From: Taxawa tesnikishii (nom. ined.)
Lineage: Eukaryota; Ascomycota; Dothideomycetes; Dothideales
Assembly: GCA_030247885.1 (NCBI GenBank)
Contig: JAPDRO010000001.1
Span: forward strand, 1,426,001-1,490,000
Direction of reading: 5' to 3'
DNA length: 64,000 nt
Shown here: one piece after another, positions 55,876 through 64,000 of the stretch
Position numbering within the stretch: position 1 is the first letter of the stretch
How the letters are laid out: each line of letters opens with the position of its first letter
Notes under the pieces: generated by a model
The model's database searches: none
What the model was told of the DNA's origin: nothing
The model's input: the letters and a program-made list of their open reading frames with translations, nothing else
Made by a program: the position numbers and the translations under genes

Positions 55876-58800
55876 ATGGCCGAGGCAGAGCTTCAGGCGA
55901 AGCTGCAAGAGCTGGACCATGAGTTAGAGGTGCACATACCGTGCTCGTTTCTTTGCGTTCGGGTTTGCTGATCATGCTTCGACCGAACAGGAAGGAGACA
56001 TCACCAGAAAAGGGTACGAGAAGCGCCGAACACTCCTTCTGTCCCAGTTCTACGCATCTCCGCTCGAAGAGCCGTCGCAGTCGAGCCTCCAGATACATGC
56101 GCCAGAAGACACCTCGCATCCATCTAGCAACAACTCACGCACCGCGTCTTTCGCGAACATCAGCGCAGGACCATATGCGAGTGGTCAATACAGCCCACAA
56201 GATGATGAACGATTGCGCTTTTCCTATTATAAAAGCGAACATGACAATGGTGGCTACGCAAATGCCGCCAGTGGGTACGGCGCGCAGGACTATCCTCAGG
56301 GTCAGGTTGCTAGGTTTCAAGAGCAGCAGTTGGGTATGAAAAGTCCAATGCAACGCCAGTCATCCTACGGGTTGCAACCACCACGCCCAAGCACGCCTGG
56401 AAGTAATTACGGGTCAAGCTCGGGGACAATGGTGAACTCGGACTATGCGTTCAATCCGGACGCCCAAGGAGGTTATGTGCCCGGCCAACAGCCAGCGGGA
56501 TACGGGTCGCCTGGGGGAACCAGTAGGTTGAGCACAATGCTCGACTCTCAGCAGGGATTTTTCGATGACTTTGCTGGACAACAAATGCAGGAACAACCAC
56601 GTGAAAGTTATGGGGAGGGCCAAACCGGTATTCTGCTGGAGAAGCCTTTTCACCCACGGCCGCAGTGCCCCCGCCACTTCTGGGGCCGCACGATCTGCCA
56701 TCCGCAGCTCCGGTCCATCAGCTACCGCTGGAGCCCAGAGAGGTGCCTTTTGCTGTTTATGATCCGCACAACCGGAACGTGCCAATGTCCAAGTTCGACA
56801 ACATAGGTGCTGTTCTACGGCATCGAGGGCGGATGAACGCAAGACAGCCCGCCTACTGGGTGCTTGATCCAAAAGGAAAAGAGACATCGTCCATCACATG
56901 GGAGAAGCTTGCAAGCAGAGCTGAGAAAGTGGCGCAGGTTATCCGGGACAAAAGCAATCTGTATCGGGGCGACCGCGTAGCGCTCGTGTATCGGGACACC
57001 GAAATTATCGACTTTGCCGTGGCTCTCATGGGATGCTTCATAGCGGGCGTCGTAGCAGTTCCTATCAACAACGTGGACGACTACCAAAAGCTCAGCCTGT
57101 TATTGACCACGACTCAGGCACATCTTGCTTTGACAACGGACAACAACCTAAAAGCGTTTCACAGGGACATCAGCCAGCAACGTCTGAAGTGGCCCACAGG
57201 CGTCGAATGGTGGAAGACGAACGAGTTTGGCAGCCATCACCCTAAGAAGAAAGACGAAGCGCCTCCTCTGCAGGTTCCTGACCTTGCCTATATCGAGTTT
57301 TCCCGCGCGCCTACTGGCGACCTACGCGGCGTAGTACTCAGCCACCGAACCATCATGCATCAGATGGCATGCATCAGCGCTATTGTCTCGACTATCCCCG
57401 CAGGCGAGAGCTCGGATACTTTCAACCCTAACCTGCGCATGAACAGTGGCAACTTCGTTGCACCTTACAACGGAAAAGGCGAGATCATTCTTTCGTACCT
57501 AGACCCTAGAGAAAGCTGCGGGCTGATTCTTGGCGTTCTTTTCGGCGTCTATGGCGGCCATACAACTGTTTGGCTTGAGTCGAAGACCGTCGATACACCC
57601 GGGATGTACGCGCACCTTATTTCCAAGTACAAGAGTACGATCATGGTGGCGGATTATCCTGGTCTGAAGCGTGCCGCATACAATTACCAGCAGGACCCGA
57701 TGGCCACGAGGAACTTCAAGAAGAGCGTTGAACCAAACTTTGCAAGTGTCAAAATATGCCTGATAGACACCATCACCGTGGACAGCGAGTTCCACGAGAT
57801 ACTAGCAGATCGCTGGTTACGGCCTATGCGAAACCCGCGGGCTCGTGAGCTCGTAGCACCGATGCTGTGTCTGCCGGAGCATGGTGGCATGATCATCTCG
57901 GTGAGAGATTGGCTTGGCGGCGAGGAGCGTATGGGCTGCCCACTCAGCATGGATGGTACAGACGCAGATTCGCAGAACAGGAATGATGGTGTCTCTAGTC
58001 CTGGAGGAAGCAACAGCAACGGTTATAGCAGCCTTATTGGTGGTGGGAACTCGTCAAGAAAGGAGCAGCAAAAGAAAAGTCGAACTGAATTAAGCGAAGT
58101 GTTGCTCGATAAGGAAGCACTGAAGACCAACGAGGTGGTAGTGCTTGCAATGGGCGAAGAAGCACGGAAACGCGCCAACGAACCCGGCACGGTTAGGGCC
58201 GGTGCTTTTGGCTATCCTATCCCTGACGCCACCCTCGCCCTCGTTGACCCAGAAACAGGTCTTCTCTGCTCACCGTTCACAGTGGGCGAGATCTGGGTCG
58301 ATTCGCCTTCCCTCTCCGGAGGCTTCTGGGCTTTACCAAAGCACACCGAGAGCATCTTTCATGCCAGACCGTACAGGTTTGTCGAGGGCAATCCGACACC
58401 AGTCTTGGTCGAACCCGAGTTCCTACGTACCGGTCTGCTAGGTTGTATTATCGAGGGCAAGATATTCGTTCTGGGTTTATACGAAGACAGAATACGACAG
58501 AGGGTAGAATGGGTCGAACACGGCGTCCAGGAGGCCGAACACCGGTACTTTTTCGTACAGCATCTCGTCGTCAGCATCATGAAAACGGTACCGAAGATCT
58601 ACGACTGCTCCGCCTTTGATGCTCATGTCAACGGAGAGTACCTTCCCTTCATACTTATCGAGACACAAGCCGCATCAACAGCACCGACCACCGCCGGAGG
58701 ACCTCCACGACAACTTGACATACCCTTCCTGGACTCCCTGTCTGAGCGTGTCATGGAAGTGTTGTACCAGGAGCACCATCTTCGCGTCTACTGTGTAATG

Positions 58801-61570
58801 GTGACGGCGCCAAACACACTTCCTCGCGTGGTCAAGAATGGAAGAAGGGATATCGGCAACATGCTCTGCAGGAGAGATTTTGACAACGGCGCTTTGCCTT
58901 GCGTACATGTGAAATTTGGTGTCGAGCGAGCGGTGCAAAACCTTCCGTTGGGAGACGATCCAGCTGGTGGTATCTGGTCGCCCTTAGCTTCCCAAGCACG
59001 TCAAGACTTGCTCATGATGCAAGACAAGCAGTATTCTGGAGTCGATCACCGTGAAGTCGTGATTGATGATCGGACATCAACGCCTCTCAACCAGTTCTCC
59101 AACATTCACGACCTAATGCAATGGCGCGTCTCACGTCAAGCAGAGGAGTTGTCTTATTGCACAATTGACGGCAGGGGTCGGGAAGGCAAAGGAGTCAACT
59201 GGAAGAAGTTCGATCTCAAGGTTGCAGGTGTTGCCATGTATCTCAAGAACAAGGTCAAGGTGCAGCCAGGCGATCATCTTCTCTTGATGTATACGCATTC
59301 TGAGGAGTTCGTGTATGCCGTACACGCCTGCATATGCCTCGGTGCCATTGCCGTTCCAATGGCGCCTATCGACTCCAACCGTCTGAATGAGGACGCGCCG
59401 GCGCTGCTTCATGTCATGGCGGACTTTCGAATCAAGGCCATTCTTGTCAATGCAGATGTTGATCAGCTTCTTAAACAGAAGACTATCTCGCAACATCTGA
59501 AGCAGTCGGCCCTTATCCTCAAGATCAACATTCCAAACACTTACAACACGACTAAGCCTCCAAAGCAGTCGCACGGATGCCGTGAGCTTAGTCTGACTAT
59601 GCGACCTGCATGGGTTCAACCGGGCTATCCGGTCATTGTTTGGACGTACTGGACACCAGATCAGCGCCGTGTGGCGGTGCAGCTTGGCCACAGTACGATA
59701 ATGGCACTGTGCAAAGTCCAGAAAGAGACATGTCAAATGACGTCGACTCGACCGGTTCTCGGTTGCGTTCGATCAACAATGGGTTTGGGCTTCCTTCACA
59801 CCTGCATGATGGGCATCTTCCTCGCCGCGCCGACTTACCTTGTCTCACCAGTTGATTTCGCTGCGAACCCCAACATCCTCTTCCAAACGCTTTCCCGGTA
59901 CAAGATCAAGGACACTTACGCGACATCTCAAATGCTCGACCATGCAATGGCACATTCAGCGGGCAAGACGTCTCCGCTTCACGAACTCAAGAACCTCATG
60001 ATTTCCACCGATCAAAGGCCACGCACTGATGTCTACTCGAAGGTCCGCGTGGCCTTCGCTCAAGCTGGTCTTGATCGTACAGCAATCAACACAATCTACA
60101 GCCACGTCCTCAATCCAATGATCGCGAGTAGAAGCTACATGTGCATCGAACCAATCGAGCTGTACCTGGACCCTACAGCCCTGCGCCGCGGTCTGATCGT
60201 CCCGGTCGACCCTGATTCAGAACCCTTTGCCCTCCTTGTCCAGGACTCCGGAATGGTACCTGTTAGCACTCAGATCAGCATCGTCAATCCTGAGACGAAC
60301 CGCCTCTGCCTTGTCGGTGAATACGGTGAGATTTGGGTCCAGAGCGAAGCTTCTGCGCACTCATTCTACGGCTCCAAAGACGTGTTCGACGCCGAACGCT
60401 TCAATGGTCGCACTGTGGACGGCGATCCAGGAGTGCGATACGTTAGGACTGGTGACCTGGGCTTCCTTCATAACGTGAGTCGTCCCATCGGTCCCGGCGG
60501 AAACATGGTAGACATGCAAGTGCTCTTCGTTCTTGGTGGTATTGGTGAGACCTTTGAGGTGAACGGCCTTCAACACTTCCCTATGGATGTCGAAGCGAGC
60601 GTGGAGCGGTGTCACCGGGCTTTGGTGCCAGGTGGATGGTGAGTTTCCACAATCTCCGATTACATCTCTGCAACTGAGACACTGACTGCCATTTTTGCAG
60701 CGCTATATTCCAGGCTGGCAGTCTCCTAGTCCTCATCGCCGAATCCCGCACGCGCGCTTTTCTCGCCTCCATCGTCCCAGTCATCGTCAACACCGTCCTG
60801 AACGAGCATCAGCTCGTGCTCGACATTGTGGCTTTTGTCTCCAAGGGAGACTTCCCCGATCCCGTCTGGGCGAGAAACAGCGCGGAAAGATTCTCGCATC
60901 CTGGGTCAGCCGGAAGATGCGCACAATCGCGCAATTCAGCATTCGAGACCCGGACGCCGAAGGTAGCATCGGGACCGTGATTCCCGAGGAAATGCAGCCC
61001 GGCGCGCGCAGGGGCAGTCTGGCGAGCGGCAAAGGCGCCTACAGGGGCAGCCCCGGCAGCATGAGGAAGCAATCGGGCACCGCGGGCAGCAGTCTGCGGC
61101 ACGTGGAGAGCATCTCGCAGCTGCCGTTGGCAGAGGAGACGGGCGGCGCCGTGGAGCCGCTGTCGCTGCGCACGGACGCGCCTCGATACAGACCCAGCGG
61201 CCCAGGGGCACGTGGACTCAGTGTCAGCGAGGGCACGGAGATGGCGCGCAGTGACGACACACCGACGAACGAGACGCCCAGACCGCTGCAGCTGAACACG
61301 ACGTTGGATTATTCGCCCGTGAACAACGGCCCCATGTGGGACAGTCCCAGCCATCAGGTGTCGGGTGAGGTGGATGACTGGGGCGCTCCTCAGCCTCATC
61401 CGCAGCACCAGCAACTGCAACAAGGCTCCACATACCTCAATTATAGCCCTGTGAGCCCAATCGAGGCGCCGCTAGGCGGAGGTGGCGGGTTGAGAGTTGC
61501 GAATAGGACGAGTGAGGGGAGTGAGGACTGGGGCGAGCAAGCTCTGAGGCACATGAACCTGAGCCGATGA
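55876..61570 (+). CDS. CPS1: CPS1/DIP2-like protein: DMAP1-binding domain plus two AMP-binding domains
   Basis: Large protein (about 1,850 residues) of the DIP2/Cmr2 group. The Cochliobolus member, CPS1, is needed for virulence; in Coccidioides a cps1 mutant is attenuated. Exon 1 (55876-55929) and the start of exon 2 (55991) form the DMAP1-binding domain: MAEAELQAKLQELDHELE, GDITRKGYEKRRTLLLSQFY. A Gln/Ser/Gly-rich linker follows, then AMP-binding domain 1 (YWVLDPKGKETSSITWEKLA, YIEFSRAPTGDLRGVVLSHR) and domain 2 (LSYCTIDGRGREGKGVNWKK, YTHSEEFVYAVHACICLGAI, GEYGEIWVQSEASAHSFYG). Intron 60639-60700 precedes AIFQAGSLLVLIAESRTRAF. The last 200 residues are disordered. Two one-base losses: about 56605-56650 (SYGEGQTG to YSAGEAFSPTAAV) and the C4 run 60854-60857 (a fifth C gives SKGDFPRSRLGEKQRGKILA). 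Confidence 0.88.
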
Positions 61571-61963
61571 GTCCGTCCCTTCTAAAAGGAGCTGGAGTAG
61601 TGCACGTTTTGAGATTCTTGATTCGAGGAGATGGTTCTGGGTACTGTGCGGGTGGTTGGTTGTACGCTTGGGTTTGTACATAGAGCACGGCGATGGAGGG
61701 ATGCCGGAGATGAGCAGATACCCATGCTGCGGTACGGAATGTGCATAGGGGAGAAGAAAAGTAGCGTTGCATGGTATGTTTTGCATATGCTGAGTGTGTC
61801 CTGACATTCTGATACAGGGGAATATGTAGTACGCAAAGCAGCAGCACGCACGAGTAAACTGCCTGACGCCGCCAATGCCAAACCTTGCTTTTGTTGTGCG
61901 CAGTCCAGTAGCGTAGTAGAAGCTCGTAAATCACATATGATGGATTTACATCCAACCGGACTC
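61571..61963. other. Intergenic between convergent genes
   Basis: 393 bp, 3' flanks of CPS1 and LEU4; nothing recognised. Confidence 0.4.
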
Positions 61964-63971
61964 TTAAGCACCGTTTGTGCCGTTCACTTGCTTTTCGAGG
62001 TTAGCGACGACCGAGCTTTTGGAATCGGGAGCGCTCTGTGGCTCGTTGTGGATCTTCAAGGGGCTCAGGTCCGCTTCACTCTGTGTGTTCGAGCGGGATG
62101 CACGGAATGGCTTTGGTGTGCCGGGCCTGCTAGAAAGGAACTGTGATCTCATCAGCAAGTCAAAACATGCGCGGACAAGACATGATTCTTACCGAAGAAG
62201 CAGCTGACAGCATTGCCATGAGAGAACCTTGAACGACATCCTGATGGATACCGACACCCCAGACCTTCTGATGATTACTGGCAGATGTACATTCGATGAA
62301 GGTTGCGGCCTTGACATCACTTCCCTTTCCGATGGCGTGCTCCTTGTAGTCCACCACGTCGAGATCAATGCCGAGCGTCTTCAACGCGTTCGCGAGAGAC
62401 GACAGGGCACCGTTGCCCGTACCCTTGATCCTGTGTTCTTGGCCATCGATCTCGATCACGCCCTCGAAACGACGCTTGAGGTTGCGGTTCGAGGCGCTCT
62501 TGCCGTCAGCGGGCGGTGCAGGCGACACGGACCGGTCGGTCGAGATGTCGTAGTCGACGAGGCTGAAGCGAGGGTTTCTGTCCAGGTGGTATGCATCAAC
62601 GAAAAGATTCTTGATTTCTGTTGGCTGCAACTCCCGGCCGAGCCTGTCCGTCTCCTTCTGCACGATCTTGCTGAATGCAATCTGGAGTCCACGAGGCAAG
62701 TCGAGTTCGAGCGTGCGGTGAATGATCCAGGCAACTCCACCTTTTCCAGACTGGCTGTTGACGCGAATGATGGCCTCGTAGGTCCTGCCAATGTCCTGTG
62801 GGTCGAGAGGAAGGTAAGGCATCTCCCACGGAGAGTCGTCCTGGTCGCCCCGCTGCTTTCGTACCTGGAAACCTTTCTTGATTGCGTCTTGATGGCTGCC
62901 AGAAAAGGCGCAGACGACTAGTTGTCCACCGTATGGTGCTCTGGGATGCACGGGAATCTTGTTGCTCTTCTCTACAATGTCGATCACGCTGTTGATGTCG
63001 CTGAAGTCAATGTTCGGGTGCACTCCTGAGTGTAGAGATTCAAGGCTAGCGTTACCAGATCCACGTTACCCGTTCTTTCGCCGTTTCCGAAGAGAGTACC
63101 TTCTACCCTGTCTGCACCAGCCATCTGTGCAAGTTCTGCTGCAGCAACAGCGCATCCTCTGTCGTTGTGTGGGTGGAGAGACACGCAGATCTTCTCTCTT
63201 TCTGAAATATGCCGGCAGAAGTATTCAATCTGGTCGGCGTAGACATTCGGTGTGGACATCTCCACTGTAGCTGGAAGATTGAAAATGATAGGGTTCTCCT
63301 CAGAAGGTCCCCAAGCCTCCTTTACTGCGTCGCAAATCTCGACAACAAACTCTGGATCGGAATCAGAGAAGGTCTCTGGCGAGAACTCGTACATCCAGTG
63401 AGTTCCAGACTGGGTCGGATCGTCCTTGGTGATACTCCTCGCGTATTTGGTACATTCCACTGCCAAGGCCTTGCTCTGCTCGTTGTTCATCTGGAACACG
63501 ATCTGCTGGAAACACGGGCTGGTAGCCAGGTAGATGTGGAGGATAGCCTTCTTTGCGCCTCTAAGAGAGTCGACCGTCCGGCGGATCAGCTCCTTGCGGC
63601 AAGGTGAGAGGACTTGGAGAGCGACATCGTCAGGTACTACGCCAGGAGTGGTGACGAGTCTGCGAGTGAAATCGAAGTCGGTGTCTGAAGCAGAGGGGAA
63701 TGATACTTCGATTTCCTTGTAGCCCAGCTTGACCAGCATCTGGAAGTAGCGCCATTTTTGCTCGCCATCCTATGCGACACACTTAGACAGATGGCATTTT
63801 CCAACTTCTTTTATGCAAAGAGCGTACCATAGGGTCGACTAAACTCTGGTTTCCATCTCTTAGGTCTGTCGAGAGCCACCTGGGGGCTTGTCGAGGGACT
63901 TGGACGGCCATTGTCTGTCTGGGAGGTTGAGAGGAGTGAACTTCCTGTACTTCTTAGAGGGATCTTTGAGC
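61964..63971 (-). CDS. LEU4: 2-Isopropylmalate synthase (partial at the right edge)
   Basis: First committed step of leucine synthesis: acetyl-CoA plus 2-ketoisovalerate. Exons seen: 63971-63828, 63769-62193 and 62140-61964; the start lies past the right edge, behind an acceptor at 63972. Motifs: [80 protein letters not shown] (metal and substrate His), [20 protein letters not shown], then [20 protein letters not shown]. The C-terminal leucine-sensing domain follows: [20 protein letters not shown] and [21 protein letters not shown] tail of 59 residues comes from the last exon ([14 protein letters not shown]). One missing base at 63025-63026 (CC): with a third, the text is [20 protein letters not shown]. 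Likely sequence error. Confidence 0.93.
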
Positions 63972-64000
63972 CTGTTTCAATTGGTAAGCAGTTTGCGCCT

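Overview
This looks like nuclear DNA of a filamentous ascomycete (Pezizomycotina). The genes are compact, with GT-AG introns mostly 50-90 bp long. The set includes a Con-6 conidiation gene, a HET-domain relic, a CPS1/DIP2-type AMP-binding protein, a pepsin-like secreted protease and a ferric reductase. A dothideomycete-like origin is plausible, but I cannot name the species. I see no tRNA or rRNA gene, no CRISPR array and no recognisable transposon.

Layout: 1-0.7 kb, Est1/SMG7-like gene leaving the left edge (-); 1.1-1.9, C2H2 zinc-finger protein (+); 2.1-3.1, mitochondrial ribosomal protein uS9m (-), divergent from eEF1B-gamma (3.4-5.0, +); 6.0-7.9, low-affinity cAMP phosphodiesterase PDE1 (+); 9.2-10.5, Rag GTPase GTR2 (+); 10.8-11.7, cytochrome-b5-like MAPR/Dap1 protein (+); 12.3-12.8, ribosomal protein eS25 (-); 13.6-14.7, four-span membrane protein (+); 15.0-16.8, adenosine kinase (+); 16.8-20.6, gene-poor, repeat-rich stretch; 20.6-21.8, conserved Gln-rich unknown (+); 23.8-25.3, N2227-type methyltransferase (-), divergent from a PAC4-like proteasome chaperone (25.7-26.2, +); 26.6-27.0, con-6 (-); 28.5-30.1, MFS drug/polyamine-type transporter (-); 31.0-32.0, IMP4 (-), divergent from UPF1/NAM7 (32.4-35.7, +); 36.9-38.4, coiled-coil unknown (-); 38.9-40.4, proline-rich protein (-); 40.7-41.6, GNAT acetyltransferase (-); 42.4-43.7, aspartic protease (-); 46.1-47.5, Mn-type CDF transporter (-); 47.8-49.5, HET-domain fossil; 49.7-50.8, metallo-beta-lactamase-fold protein (+); 53.3-55.2, ferric reductase (+); 55.9-61.6, CPS1/DIP2-like protein (+); 62.0-64.0, 2-isopropylmalate synthase LEU4 (-), leaving the right edge.

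Most genes are unrelated housekeeping functions: translation (uS9m, eS25, eEF1B-gamma, IMP4), mRNA surveillance (UPF1), nutrient signalling (PDE1, GTR2), and purine and leucine metabolism. There is no obvious metabolite cluster.

The most striking cross-cutting observation is that ten otherwise well-conserved genes each need one or two single-base corrections. In all 13 cases I could trace, the DNA is one base SHORT, usually in a short homopolymer. The simplest reading is systematic homopolymer under-calling in the assembly rather than 13 real mutations, and it should be settled before anyone calls these genes broken. All splice sites and products are read by eye from codon and motif content; no database search was possible.
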